From Epiperipatus broadwayi (taxonomy: Eukaryota; Onychophora; Udeonychophora; Euonychophora; Peripatidae): 64,000 nucleotides of DNA. The stretch is taken from positions 7,826,036 through 7,890,035 of the forward strand of contig JAQFVV010006231.1 in assembly GCA_028023455.1 (NCBI GenBank), read 5' to 3'. How positions within the stretch are numbered: position 1 is the first letter of the stretch; each line of letters starts with the position of its first letter. Positions 1-10,988 of the stretch are shown piece after piece. A program made the translations under genes and the position numbers. The notes under the pieces are model-generated. The model ran no database searches and was not told the DNA's origin. It saw only the letters and a program-made list of their open reading frames with translations.

Positions 1-308
1 TTTTGTGTTCAATTATTATTTATACTATTACTTATAATTGAGATGTTTATTTATATTGTGAATATTATCAAAAATTGGAAATTAATGAACTTCATTATGC
101 TGTGCCACAATAGATTAATGTTAAAATAAAAGTTTAACATTTCAAAAGGGCATAAAATTTATGTACTGAAAAAGGCTTTTTATGCATAATTATTAATATA
201 CATATACTTGTATTAAAAATATATTTTTGTTATTTATCTACTGTTAATATTTAAAAAAAATTCTGTAACATTTTCATATTTGACTCTATTGCATTTAACT
301 AAATTTAT
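1..308. other. AT-rich sequence without recognisable feature
   Basis: This is A+T-rich DNA with short homopolymers. I see no open frame of note, no splice-flanked segment and no terminal repeat. It ends at a 10-bp motif (309-318, actaactcat) that recurs with one mismatch at 1905-1914 and probably marks the target duplication of the LINE insertion that follows. Confidence 0.6.
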
Positions 309-318
309 ACTAACTCAT

Positions 319-747
319 TCATCATCATCATCAAACATTATCAATCCACTGCAGGATGAAGGTCTCCAAGTTCAATCAATCTCCGATCTTTAGCTTCTCT
401 TCTCCACATCACCCCTGCACACTTTATTTCATCCATCCATCTCACATGTGGTCTCTTTCTGGGTCTTTTACAATCACTTGGAATTCAGTTTAAGATTTCA
501 ATTGTTCATCTATTATCATCTCTTCTAGCAATATGTTCAGCCCAATTCCACTTCAGTCTTTTAATTTTTTCAATGAGGTCACAAACACCTGTTTGTTCTC
601 TTACCCATATATTGTGTTTTCAATCTCTTCTTGTTATTCCCAACATGCATCTCTCCATATTTAGTAAGAACTGGTAAAACACATTTATTAAACACCTTCC
701 TTTTCAAACATGCACATATCCTTTTAATATCAAGTTATTTCTACCAA
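319..747 (-). pseudogene. RTE-like LINE 3' end, C-terminal domain and tail (antisense)
   Basis: Read on the minus strand, this matches the plus-strand 3' end at 44064-44560 block for block: the segment after the RT thumb, a Cys/Trp/Arg-rich stretch, then the conserved final sequence (ctgcagtggattgata-type) and a run of gat triplets. Stops and indels break it. It is the 3' half of the insertion at 319-1904. Confidence 0.8.
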
Positions 748-755
748 GTCTCAAG

Positions 756-1904
756 AGTGTAAAACAACCTTTAGGTATTGGTAGGAAATTTATATCTGCA
801 ATAAGAAAAAAAAATGGAATTATTACTAAAAGAAGGAATGACATCGTGAAATGGGTAGAAGACATCTATCAAGAATTATATAGTAATAAAGAACAAGTAC
901 TTCCTATATCTATTATATCTTCCGAATTGTCCAGAATTTTAAATGAAGAAGTGAGACATGCAATTAAATTTATGAAGAAAGGAAAGGCTCCAGGTGATGA
1001 TGGAATTATAATTCATATATTAAAAGAAGCAGGTGAAGAAATATTTTTTTTTAGCAAAGTTATATACTAAATGTCTAAATGATAAAGATGTACCAGATGA
1101 TTGGAAGAATGCAGTATTAATATTTAAAAAAGGTGATAAAGAAGATATTAGAAATTACAGACTATCAGCCTTTTATCAGTGTTAGACAAAATTTTTATCA
1201 AAATAATTATAACTCGTCTACAAAGAACCTTGGATTTCCACCAACCAAGCGAACAAGGTGGATTTAAAAGTGGTCTTAGTACAGTAGATCATATCCAGGT
1301 ATTAAGAGAAGTTATAGAAACGACAAATGAATATGAGTTGCCATTATGCTTGGATTTGTAGATTATGAAAAGGCATTTGATTCTATAAATATTTCTTCAG
1401 TGATTAAAGCATTGGATCATCAAGGTATAGATCCAGGATATTGTCATATTTTAAAAAATATTTATAAAAATGCAACAGCAACAATTAGATTATATAATGA
1501 TACTAGGAAAGCCAACATTGAGAAGGGTGTAAGACAGGTTGATTCCATATCTCCAAAACTTTTTACAGCAATGCTGCAAGAAGTATTTTATTGATTAAAG
1601 TGGAAAGCTAAAGGAGTGAAAGTAAATGGAGATTATTTAAGTCATTTAGATTTTGCAGATGATGTTGTTGTTTTTGCAAATAATGCTTAGAGCTGCAGGA
1701 AATTATGCAGGAGTTATCAGATGAAAGTAGGAAAGTAGGACTAAAGATAAATGTTAAAAAGGCTATAGTAATGTTTAATGGATTTTCTCAAAATATGAAA
1801 ATAAAAATTGATTATGATGAATTAGAAGATAACAGCTATAAATACCTTGGTCAGATTATTAGTACAGATGGAAACATAATGTATGAAATTAATCATAGAA
1901 TTAA
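756..1904 (+). pseudogene. Reverse transcriptase core, frameshifted (RTE-like)
   Basis: Conceptual translation moves between frames but follows a LINE RT in order. A fingers segment GKAPGDDGI lies near 985-1015 and an IFKKGDK/IRNYR segment near 1120-1160. LQRTLDFHQPSEQGGF follows near 1217-1264. Motif A, FVDYEKAFDS, is near 1355-1384; motif B, GVRQVDSISPKLF, is near 1527-1565, with Val in place of the usual Gly after RQ. Motif C, FADD, is at 1652-1663. The segment ends in the connection region (KYLGQIISTDGN, near 1837-1875). Frame changes near 1070, 1360, 1590 and 1690 and the stop at 1689 make it a pseudogene. It would have copied its own RNA at a nicked target. It reads opposite to the 3' end of the same insertion. 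Confidence 0.85.
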
Positions 1905-1914
1905 ACTAACACAT

Positions 1915-2459
1915 AATAGTTACATAAATCTAAATATAATTTTTATGTTTATTGAAGTTTGATTTTATAATAATATGATTTTTAATCTTGTCAATTATCA
2001 AAGTTTGACAGTCAACTAGTATAATTTTTTTTTTTTCTAATTGTAAAAATATATGTATTACAGATACAGTATCAGTAGCAAGAGAGGCTATTACATGTAA
2101 ATTTGAATAATTTTGAAGAAAACATTAATTATATTAAAGTTTTTTTAAGAGACATAAATTTAAACACTGTAATTAATAAATCAATAAATTTAATTAATTC
2201 TCTCTTAGAAATAACTGCTACCTATGCTTTCAAATAATAGTAAAATTATTAGTTTGAATTTCTAAACTTGTGATTTTATTAAGGCTTAGAATTTTTTTTA
2301 AGGAATTTATACACACAATAAAATTTACTCTTATGTTCATTAACTTCTGACTGATTCTCTGACAATGATTATATTAATAGTGACTTAATTAAAAAAATAT
2401 GACATACTGTGCTGGTAAAGTAATAAAATAAATGTCAAACTTCATAAATAATGTAGATC
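1915..2459. other. AT-rich sequence without recognisable feature
   Basis: The stretch is A+T-rich with T and A runs (for example a T run near 2027-2037). I saw no coding-like stretch, terminal repeat or RNA gene. Confidence 0.5.
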
Positions 2460-3600
2460 TTTAAAGACAGACGTTCAATGACTGTTATAAGAACTCTTAA
2501 GAGTGAATGGGTACTAAAACTGGAAAGACGATGCAGTCATTTGCTGAATTGAATCAGCATTGAAAGAAGTATATGATTCTGAAAAACAATCCATAATCTT
2601 CTCAAATTAGTGGGAGATGTGTTTTTGTTTAGTCAAGATGGTATTTCAAGCTAATGAAGTAGTTTAGTCATATTTGAATAGTGATATAAGACTGTAGAAG
2701 ACTGCTTTTAATGATATATCCATTCTACCAACTAATTATATTTACTAGAAATAATTATTTTGATGAAGTTAAAACAAATCTTTGTAATTTTAAAAATGCA
2801 AAGGCAGCAGATCTTGATGAATTTATGGAGACATTTTAAAATATGATGTTGATATGTTAGCCCTAAAACTGTAGAATTTTTAAAGAAATGTAAGGATTCA
2901 TGGTATTATCCATCTGATCTTAGAGTTATTTTTATTGCTTCAGTTTATTAAAATAAAGAGAATAGAAAAGACTTTAATTATTATCATGTATGGAAAATCG
3001 TTGTTGTTAACTATAATAAAAATGTTTTCAGTCTTCAGAAGTAGTTAACAATGAAGTGTTCAAGAATCAAAAGCACTATAGATATGTTTTGTTACCAGAA
3101 AAATACAAAAAGTATAATGGGCAAAGACAAAATTTATATATTGTATTGTTTTTATTAATTTGATCAAAGAATTAATTCATTTAATTGCAAAGGTTTGTGG
3201 CAATATTTAAATTAACTGATTGTCCACCAAAGTTTATATTATACAACTTCTATTTGATGGTATGAGAGAAAGTGTTATTGCTGATGATGGTAAATCTGAG
3301 ATGTTTGAAATGAAAAGTAGTGTTAAAACAGAAAATGCATTAACTTGATTTTTTTATTTCATATGATTGATTTTTGGAACAGTTTATGAAGTAATTTCAT
3401 AAGCAATATTGAGGTGTGGTACAAGCTTGATAATGGAAATTTTAGCTGAGTAAAAGAAAAAAAATGTTTTCCTCTTCTTTTAGATTTATATTATGCTATT
3501 GATTATGCTATTTTTGATTTTCCAAAGATAATCTACAAAATGTTCTTAATGTTTTGAATGTGATGTATAAAGTTTTGTTTACCTAAATAAAACTCAGATG
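2460..3600 (+). pseudogene. Relic of a second LINE RT lineage
   Basis: Heavily decayed plus-strand reverse transcriptase, distinct from the RTE-like copies. Broken frames keep the order of a common animal endonuclease-RT family: an ALKEVYD linker motif near 2558-2578, a KAADLDEFMETF segment near 2801-2836, KCKDSWYYPSDLRVIFIAS near 2888-2944, CPPKF near 3222-3236, then FDGMRESVIADDGKSEMFE near 3253-3309, which corresponds to the usual FHDGM...G.SEPFE segment before motif B. After that only scraps remain (WYKLDNGNF near 3421-3446). Many stops and frameshifts. No end, tail or target duplication can be placed, so the limits are approximate. Recognition is from motif order alone; a translated search would settle the clade. 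Confidence 0.6.
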
Positions 3601-4207
3601 CTTTGTCCAAGAAAACTTTCACAATACTCATATGATATAGCTGTAAATTTGAGAAATTGATTTTTTTTAAATGTTATAGTAGCTTTTAAGATACAGAAAT
3701 ATAAACTTTTTTTTCCTCTAGTACTTTTTATTTTGAAATTTAAATCAGTCTTATGGAATATATAAATAAAATTCAATTAGTCTTTGAAAATAAATAAATA
3801 TAGTCATCTGAAAAATGAATATAATATCTCTTTTTTGTCAAAGCAAAGAATTAGAGATAAAAATTTTATATAAAATAGTTCACCAAAAATAACATTTCTT
3901 AGACTCTTCTTTGAAAACTAATCTTGATTCTTCTTGCTAAAAAACTCACCACATAGTGCTTTTTTTTTTATTATTAAAATTTATAGATGCAATTCACTAA
4001 ACATTTCGCTTATTTTTCATCTTCTTTAATATTTATGATAGTGATTTTTGTTCGTGAAACCTTTATCTTGATTTTAAAAAGTTTTTTTATGTCTTAAAAA
4101 TAAAAAAACTAATCTTTGTTATAAGTGATATTTCCACCTCTGTTGCATTTACTTTATTATATTTTATATTTACTTTTAATTTAATTTATATGCAATCTGT
4201 AATTAGT
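3601..4207. other. AT-rich sequence without recognisable feature
   Basis: There are short A/T homopolymers only. The start may hold the last unrecognisable part of the LINE relic upstream. No terminal repeats or exon-like segment were seen. Confidence 0.5.
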
Positions 4208-4215
4208 ATGTACAC

Positions 4216-4535
4216 CAGAGGTCGCCAAAGTGATCTATATAGACCCCCAGGGGTCTATTTAACAAAAGTAGGGGTCAATCTGAGCCAGGGGGTCGATTGG
4301 GGGGTCGAAGGAAAAACAATTCTTAATATGCAAATCACACATATTTTTCATAAAACTATTGTTACACAATGTAAAATTACTTTAATAAATGTTTAAAATC
4401 ATGAAATAAATGTACTAACACAGTACCTAATATATAGTTTTATTTTAATTAACTGAAAATTACTTTTTTGGGGGTCGATAGAGATTTTAAAAAATTATAT
4501 AGGGGTTTATAATCAAAAAAGTTTGGCGACCCCTG
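4216..4535. mobile_element. Non-autonomous hAT element (MITE), 320 bp
   Basis: The left end is CAGAGGTCGCCAAAGT; the reverse complement of the right end is CAGGGGTCGCCAAACT (14 of 16 match). The element is flanked by identical 8-bp direct repeats ATGTACAC at 4208-4215 and 4536-4543. A CAG...CTG end, a subterminal G/C-rich block and an 8-bp target duplication are hallmarks of the hAT superfamily. The interior is only 320 bp, with no transposase; it contains several ggggtc motifs near both ends, which could be subterminal transposase binding sites. It would have been mobilised in trans by a related autonomous element not present here. The perfect target duplication suggests a moderately recent insertion. 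Confidence 0.9.
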
Positions 4536-4543
4536 ATGTACAC

Positions 4544-5367
4544 TAATAAAAATTGATTTATTATTCAGTTTTGATTACAATTGGTATCATTTTCGTATAA
4601 AGTTTTTAAAGAATGAGAGTTAATTAGCGGTATTAAATTTTCAAAGCTGAGATTTTATCCATATCAAAGTTATCATTTAAAAAAATATATACAGTACCTA
4701 TTTTATATAATTATTGTGAAATAAAGTTTTAAAAGGCAAATATTTTCAAAATAGCTTTAATTTTTCAGTGCCTTTGACTATCAGTTTTGGCAAGTATCTA
4801 TCTTGCTCAGATTTTAAAAGCTAAGACATTTGAGTACTTACTACCTTCTAAGTAAATAATTGTTGGCTTATGTTTTATGTGAAAATGATTTTTTTAAATT
4901 AAAAAACTAATCAAATTGTTTATTGCTCTGGAGTTAATAAAAAGTTTGAGTACTAGAGATGACAAATCCATGGATCTTGAGTCCCAAGGTCTGCCCCCTG
5001 TACTAAACCTTAGCATTTTTTCAGTCATTCATAGGAAGAAAACTTTTATTAGCTTGCCTCTTTTTTTTTTTTAAAAAAGAAATCAAATTTAATGCATATT
5101 ATTTGAAGTATTGTTTAACTGAGGAAAAAATATTTATTTTTATATAAGGTTACATATATTTTATCACATTTACATTATAATACTCTTCACTTCATTATTA
5201 TCTTTAGTTAATTACTATGATTAAATACTTCAATTATGCCTTTAAAGTCATTTCATTTTCTATTTTTTTTCTTTTAATTTATTATTAATTTTATTTTTTT
5301 AACATTTCTGAAAATATCTGTATTTTAAATATTACTGTATATTCATTTTGAAATAATCAAGCCTGCA
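4544..5367. other. AT-rich sequence without recognisable feature
   Basis: Low-complexity A+T-rich DNA, with T runs near 5061 and 5261. No ORF, terminal repeat or RNA gene recognised. Confidence 0.5.
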
Positions 5368-5383
5368 ATTATTATTATTCTCA

Positions 5384-6244
5384 GGAAAATCCACAATAAA
5401 AAAGAAAAGGATCAGAGTGAAGACACTGTGGAGCCCACAGATACACCACCACCCATACACAGTAAATGGGTCAAAGAACTGCAAGAACAACTGGGGACTC
5501 TATTTTCAGTTTCCGAGCAATTAGAGAAAGCTAAGCAAACATATTGGGAAGTATACAAAATCCTTTTCCCAAATCAAAACCCATTATCTACCCGATTAAG
5601 ACTGTCTGTAAAACAAATGCTCAAGAAGTCAAGATACTGATGCATAAGACCAAAGCTGGTCGATTTTATAATCAAGTTTAACTTGTCCTCCTTGCCCACC
5701 AGTCACTTTTTGGTGATGCAAAGAGGATTTCGTCAATTAAGCCCCATGTGTAAACTCTGTAATATGCATGAAGAAACACTGGAGCACATCTTCTATGCCT
5801 GCTCATACCTGAGTTGCACTAGAAATAAAATGATCTCAAGCATTTCCTCTGGCTGTGGCAATGTCCTGTCAATTGATTGGGCAATTAAAGAAGGAAACTA
5901 TGCAACTATCAGGCTAGCGGCATGCCTACTACATGCCTTATGGATCACCAGGTGCCAGCATATCTTCAGACAAGGACATAGTGATCCTTGGATAACTTTT
6001 AAAACAATAATAATAAGCATGAAGAACAGAGATCGACTCCTTGTGCCAGAGCGTCTCTTTGTAGACACATGGGCACAGATTATCATTTGTGACAATGAGA
6101 CGACATCTCTGACTACTGCAGTAAATGTTATGATAATACCACACAAATTGGTTGCAAAACTTTGAACTTCTATATGAAACTATTATAATTATCAAATGTA
6201 GCTACCTGACACTGTAAATTTTTTCTTAATAAAAAAAAAAAAAA
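5384..6244 (+). mobile_element. 5'-truncated LINE insertion with poly(A) and 16-bp TSD
   Basis: This is a clean retrotransposed fragment. It starts inside an ORF and ends in AATAAA (6228-6233) followed by a run of A (6231-6245). It is bounded by direct repeats at 5368-5383 and 6245-6260 that match at 15 of 16 positions (attaNtattattctca). The single mismatch could be post-insertion decay. Length is 861 bp. Poly(A) tail, 5' truncation and a variable-length target duplication are those of a non-LTR element using target-primed reverse transcription. The tail differs from the (GAT)n tail of the RTE-like copies, so this is a different family. Confidence 0.88.
5386..6165 (+). pseudogene. LINE ORF C-terminus with zinc-knuckle (zf-RVT-like)
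   Basis: A single frame stays open from the truncation point to the TGA at 6163-6165 except for one in-frame TGA at 5638-5640. Part one (5386-5637) contains SKWVKELQEQLGTLFSV and a Lys/Arg-rich stretch. Part two contains FNLSSLPTSHF and then MCKLC....ETLEHIFYAC (about 5737-5798), a C-x2-C-x8-H-x4-C pattern typical of the zinc-binding domain after the RT in several LINE clades. The tail (RLAACLLHALWITRCQH, then about 60 residues) also fits such a C-terminus. Only about 260 codons remain and the RT core is lost to truncation, so it cannot be active. The near-intact frame implies a young copy. The first segment is rather polar and could belong to the thumb/linker region. Confidence 0.75.
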
Positions 6245-6352
6245 ATTACTATTATTCTCACAGCGAATGCTTACGTTAGGTACTTCTGATTACATCTTAA
6301 TGTTAGTAATATATATATATTTAATAATACATATTGATATTATTATTATTAT

Positions 6353-6572
6353 TTATGTCGTTTTTGATTATTTTGAAACTTAATGTTATTCAATTAATTC
6401 ACTCAAGAAAATATATGAGTATTATATTTTAATAAGTAGCAAAAAAATACAGCAACTTTGAAAAAAAAATAAGACAAAGTAAAATATTGTAATTTGCATG
6501 CATTATATCTACATATAATTTTTGCTTGAAAGCAAATCAAGGTTAATAAAATATATATATTATTTTATGTGC
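6353..6572 (+). repeat. ~210-bp direct repeat, copy A
   Basis: This segment recurs in the same orientation at about 7268-7500. Shared landmarks include caattaattcactcaagaa, aagtagc-type A-rich stretches, tttgcatgcat and aatcaaggtta. The two copies differ by scattered substitutions and indels. They flank a rearranged RTE-like LINE fragment. They could be a tandem duplication split by the LINE, or long terminal repeats of an unrecognised element; no TG...CA ends are evident. Confidence 0.75.
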
Positions 6573-7132
6573 AGTCCAACTCCACTTCAATATTTTGATT
6601 CTTTCAGTGATGTCAATAATACCTGTTTGTTCTTTCACCCATGTATTTCATTTTCAGTCTTTTTTTTTTTTTTTTACTCCTAACGTCATTCATCATTATT
6701 CTCAACCATTGTCAATCCACTGCAGGATGAACTTGGTGAGATCTTCATCCTGCAGTAGATTGATAGTGTTTGACAATGATGATGATGATGATAGTGATGT
6801 TAGGAGTAATAAGAAAAGATTGAAAGTGAAATACATGCGTGAAAGAACAAATAGGTGATATTGACTTCATTGAAAGAATCAAAATACTGGAGTTGGAGTG
6901 GACATATTTTTAGAAGAGATGACAATAGATGTCAATTGAAATCTTAAACTGGATTCCAAGAGATTGTAAAAGATCTAGAAAGAAATATGTGAGATGGATG
7001 GATGAAATAAGGAATTATGATGGGATGATGTGGAGAAGAGAGGCTAAAGATCAGAGAAATTGAATTAAATTTAGAGAGAACATCCTGCAATGGATTGATA
7101 ATAATGATTGAAAATGATGATGATGATGACAT
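6573..7132. mobile_element. RTE-like LINE 3' fragment with inverted duplication
   Basis: The right part (about 6795-7132, plus strand) matches the 3' end of the RTE-like LINE and ends in repeated gat. Its first ~110 nt, together with a second 3' tail at about 6741-6790, recur inverted at about 6575-6735. The result is a hairpin with arms of about 160 nt around 6729-6746 (ggatgaa ... ttcatcc). Each arm holds the same unusual order: an internal segment joined to a terminal tail. A poly(T) run at 6661-6674 interrupts the left arm. All frames are broken. The fold-back may have formed by template switching during reverse transcription or by later inverted duplication. Confidence 0.7.
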
Positions 7133-7267
7133 ACACATATATACAAAGCATTTTTTGATTTTATGATTTATCTTTTTAAAATTTCATCTAAAAATTATGC
7201 TATATATATTTAGCACCCCAAGAACAATTATTGTGGTTTTCTACTTTTATTGTATATTGCATGCTAG

Positions 7268-7500
7268 TTATGTTACTTTTAATTATTTTGAAACTCAATG
7301 TTAATCAATTAATTCACTCAAGAAAATATATGAGAATTAAATTTTAATAAGTAGCTAAAAATACAACAGTTTTGAAAAAAAAAAAAAAGATAAAGTGAAG
7401 TACTAAGATTTGCATGCATAATGTATTAAATCATATCTATATATAATTTTTGTTTGAAAACAAATCAAGGTTAACAAAGTATATATATATGTTATCTTTG
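7268..7500 (+). repeat. ~210-bp direct repeat, copy B
   Basis: This is the downstream partner of 6353-6572, in the same orientation, about 915 bp away. It carries the same landmarks, with a longer A run (7375-7388) and a TA microsatellite near its end. The divergence between the copies indicates that the duplication is not very recent. Confidence 0.75.
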
Positions 7501-9288
7501 GCAAAGAATACCACCATTAAGGAATAAATATATTTGATTATCAACATCAATAGCTTGCTAAAACTTTATTAATTATTTTAATTCTATGTTCCACGACAGC
7601 ATTGCCAGTCCAATAAGTAAGACAAAGAAACAATTGCATCAGATACTGAAATTGGTTAAATGTAAAAATACAACATAATATTCCACTTCTCAGATCAACA
7701 TATCATTATTTTTTAGATTAACAAAGGTTTAATTAAATATCAAATGAGTATCACAAATATGTAATTATAAGTAATAAATAAATTGGAAATATATCATATT
7801 GTATACCACCAAACAAAGAATAAGCGATATTTCATTATAGAGTCATATGAATATGTTTAGCTTATTTTAATACCTGTCTATCTTTAAATGCAATAATCAT
7901 ATTAAAGGAGAATGATTTTTCTCTGTTTATTGAATGTTCTTATAGTTCATCCTTATCAACCTCACTCATTCTTTTTGACAAATCACAATTTGTTTTTTTC
8001 TCAGTGCTGGGTTAAGTAATCAGCTTGAATATATGTCTAAATCAGTGTAACCTCACATATTTATTATAAGCAATGAAAATCTCACAAAATAATTAATATT
8101 CAAATAATATTTATTAATTAGTATGATAAATTATATCATTATTAATAACAACAGCAACAAAATAAATAGACAAAATAAACATTTCCTGTATACTTTAAAT
8201 AACATATTTCAGGTTTATGTGTTTTGTGATTTTTTAATGACATTAGTATACAATTTATAATATTTCAAGTATTTATTCTATTATTAAGTATGATCATTTA
8301 AAATGCCTTCATCTGTTCTCCAGAGCATAAGATACTATCAATATCCCTATTCACATTAACTTCAATCTTTAAATGTTTGTGTTTATAAAAATGATAGGTA
8401 ATTCTTTTGAAATACCTTTTTTAATTAATAAAATTAATTTTAAATATTGATACTTGTTATCAAATGTAATATTATTAACATAGTTATAATAAACATATAT
8501 GTTCTTGTATATCTATTGTATTATTAATACTTAACATGTTCAATAATTATAATGAATTTAATGAGGGTTTTTTTTTTTTAAATCAATAATGCATTTACAC
8601 CTGACAGAAGTGTTTGCATTGAAACAAAATATAAATACAAATTTTAAAAATTCATTATTATATCAATGTAATCTCACATATTTATTATAAAAATATTCTA
8701 AAATACAATTTATATAATTCATAACTATGAGTTCTTTTATTTTTATTTTTAATAAATTCTTTTCTAACAACAAATTTGTTTATAATTGTAGTGGTCAGCA
8801 TATTAGAGAGTATAAAATATTTTAATTTTTAAACATTGTACTGGTATATTTTCTTTTAAATGCAATGAAAAGCCTTTTTTATTTTTTTAAAACATTTAAA
8901 AATTATGAAATTTTATTTCTCCTTTCTGTGCATGTGGTGAAATTTCCAATTTGCAGATAATAATAATTTTTTATAATAAATATTTCAAAAACTAAGCTTC
9001 AGCAAAATTTAAAAAAAACTCCTCACATGATAATTTCAAAGAAGCCCATAAGTCAGTTTAGTGTAATAATTCATAATGTTTGGAAATTATTGATTCATCT
9101 TGGTCTTAAGAAAAAAAGTGGAGAAATCTGGAGGATCCTCTCTTCTGACTATTGCCTTTGACAGAATAATATAGTTAGTAAGAATGTTGCTTTAAATTTA
9201 GTATTCATGAATCTAAAATCTTCACATTTGATTCCCTTTCTATTACTGTCATCCTGCAACCTTACAAGTTAAAATGCACTAATCTGTG
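7501..9288. other. AT-rich sequence, one short dispersed repeat
   Basis: No gene is recognisable. A ~28-nt motif around ctcacatatttattataa occurs at about 8043-8070 and again at 8664-8691 in the same orientation, suggesting a very old repeat. Otherwise there are only homopolymers and TA-rich DNA. Confidence 0.5.
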
Positions 9289-9412
9289 TGCAGTTATTAA
9301 CAGTTGAATGTATTTGAGAATTTTAAATAATGTTTGAAATTTTCTAAAAATATTTAATAATTAATATTGCATGATTGAAAATAGTTCAATATATAATTAC
9401 AACTATAATAGA
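9289..9412 (+). repeat. Dispersed MITE family, copy 1 (half element)
   Basis: This matches, with gaps, one arm of the fold-back element at 27040-27370 and the segment at 43737-43865. Shared landmarks are ttaacagttgaatg, a frame of aaattttctaaaaatatt, and atgattgaaaatagttcaa. Only one arm is present, so it is a decayed or deleted copy. No target duplication was found. Confidence 0.6.
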
Positions 9413-9781
9413 ATAGCTGTTTGACTATTTAGTCAGAATTGTAGGACATGTTTGATAGTAATTAGATTGAAAATTACTTAGAGGGATGTTATAGATTGAA
9501 AAAAAGTTTTTGAACTGAACAATAATTACATAATAATATTGAGAGTATTGGACAACCATGATAGGAAAAAGGCAAAATACAATTATGAATTGGAGATAAC
9601 TAGTAAGAAAAAAATTAATAATTGGCAAGTTTTTAAAAGGAATAACCACCTTTATCCCACTTAGTGAGGACAATTGATGTCCAAATGCATTATAAAGCAA
9701 AGAAACCCTACATAAAAAAATAAGCAATTATAGTGAGTTTTAATAAAGAAAAAATTAATTTGTTACTTTAATTTCAAAATA

Positions 9782-10988
9782 CACCTGGGTCTCTTTTTAC
9801 GTGGACTTATTTAACACGATGTTGAAGTTACGCGATTCGTGTTTCACCGAAAGTCGACCTCCGATAATGCGCTATTACTTTAAATAATAAATTTTGCACA
9901 CTTACATTATATTGAAAGTAATAGCATATTATTGGAATTCTACTTTCATCTTAGTAATTTCAATATTTTCAGCGCTTTATAATAGTAAGATTTTATGCAA
10001 TAATGAAATTAAAATCATGATTTCCATATTTTATGTATACACACATTAAATTTTACAAGATTATAATGTAAATTTGTTCAAACATTGTGCGTGTTAATTT
10101 TGTATTTTAAATCACTTTCTGTTTTTTCTTTTTAAAAAAGAACATAATCAATTATTAATCATTTAGTGTCCACAAGTTTATTTTTAAAAGGTAAATAATA
10201 GCAGTGGGCACAATTAAATTTGACAATTAAAAATTAAAATCTGATTTTTAATTGTAATTAACAATTTAAAAATTACTTATGGGTGACTTGAAATTAATGT
10301 GATGTAAAATGAAATTTGATTTTTAAGTGGAATTGAAAATTAAAGACAAAAATAAGAATTTAATTTTTAGTTGTTAGTTTTAATTAAATTTTTCCCAGCA
10401 GTGGTGAATAAATGTCTTTTTATTGTCATAAGTCTAAGTTCATAAACAATTAATAAAATCGTCGTCAACAGAAAACCATTAACACAACGTGAGAGTGAAC
10501 TTGGCGCTAGTTGTATTTCCTCTTGTGAGAATAATTGCTGAGATATTCTTGACTTCGTTTAAGGAGAAGCCAAATATATCACATCACATGAGAATCTGAT
10601 TTTTTACTAGTTTGCAAATGAACGTGGTTTGGGGCAAATAGCAATAATAATTAAAACATGTATAAAAAAATATAAATTACTGTACTGCAAATTATGCATA
10701 AAAATATATTATTTTGAATAAGATTAAATATTATAGTTAAAAAAAGTTTGTCTTGTATCAATTTTTTTCAAATTTGAAATTTTTTATTAGTCATATTTTA
10801 TTTCCTTATTTTTTTTTTTGCGCGAATTTTAAAGTAATTTTACGTTGGTGCTTTGCTTTTACGCAAATTTTGAAAAATCACAGACCACACACCCCCTTTT
10901 TCAATGTAAGTTCCGTCTATTTTTGCGCAATTTTGTTTGCGCGTGTTTTCTGAGGAACCTATCTATCACATAAAACGAGACCCAGGTG
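9782..10988. mobile_element. DNA transposon with ~22-bp TIRs and TA target site
   Basis: The left end reads CACCTGGGTCTCTTTTTACG. The reverse complement of the right end reads CACCTGGGTCTCGTTTTATG, 18 of 20 matching. Both ends abut TA (9780-9781 and 10989-10990), the target duplication of the Tc1/mariner/IS630 group and of some other TA-inserting families. The interior is 1.2 kb with locally higher G+C at the ends, including repeated gcgc- and acgc-containing words near 9820-9870 and 10818-10945. No transposase motif was recognised, so I read it as non-autonomous. It seems to contain a smaller nested repeat (10202-10403). The superfamily is not certain. Confidence 0.82.
10202..10403. repeat. 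Possible nested hAT-like MITE, AT-rich interior
   Basis: The segment starts CAGTGGGCACAATTAAATT and ends in ttaattaaatttttcccagc followed by agtg, roughly a mirror of the start. Its interior consists of A/T words in both orientations. Flanks gtaaataatag (10191-10201) and gtgaataaatg (10404-10414) match at 8 of 11 positions, a weak candidate target duplication. It lies inside the TIR transposon at 9782-10988 and would be a secondary insertion. Confidence 0.35.

Larger units (their letters stand above)
319..1904 (-). mobile_element. RTE-like LINE copy with inverted 5' part
   Basis: This non-LTR retrotransposon copy has two head-to-head parts. The 3' terminal part (319-747) reads on the minus strand and ends in a (GAT)n-type tail, seen here as repeated atc. 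The more 5' part (about 756-1904) reads on the plus strand and carries the RT core. Aligning both with the copies at 43.9-44.6 kb and 60.8-63.7 kb shows that their outer limits meet in the ancestral element, with only about 15 nt missing. This is the arrangement expected from twin priming during target-primed reverse transcription. The near-identical decamers at 309-318 and 1905-1914 (9 of 10 match) would be the target duplication. The copy is non-functional because of frameshifts and stops. Assignment to an RTE-like family rests on protein motifs and the short-repeat tail, recalled rather than searched. Confidence 0.8.

Noticed and set aside
4190-4396. Open frame across the hAT MITE
   Set aside because: It begins in flanking DNA and runs through the non-coding interior of the MITE.
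5638-5640. TGA as a recoded or selenocysteine codon in the LINE ORF
   Set aside because: There is no reason to expect recoding in a LINE; a point mutation from CGA or another sense codon in a truncated copy is simpler.
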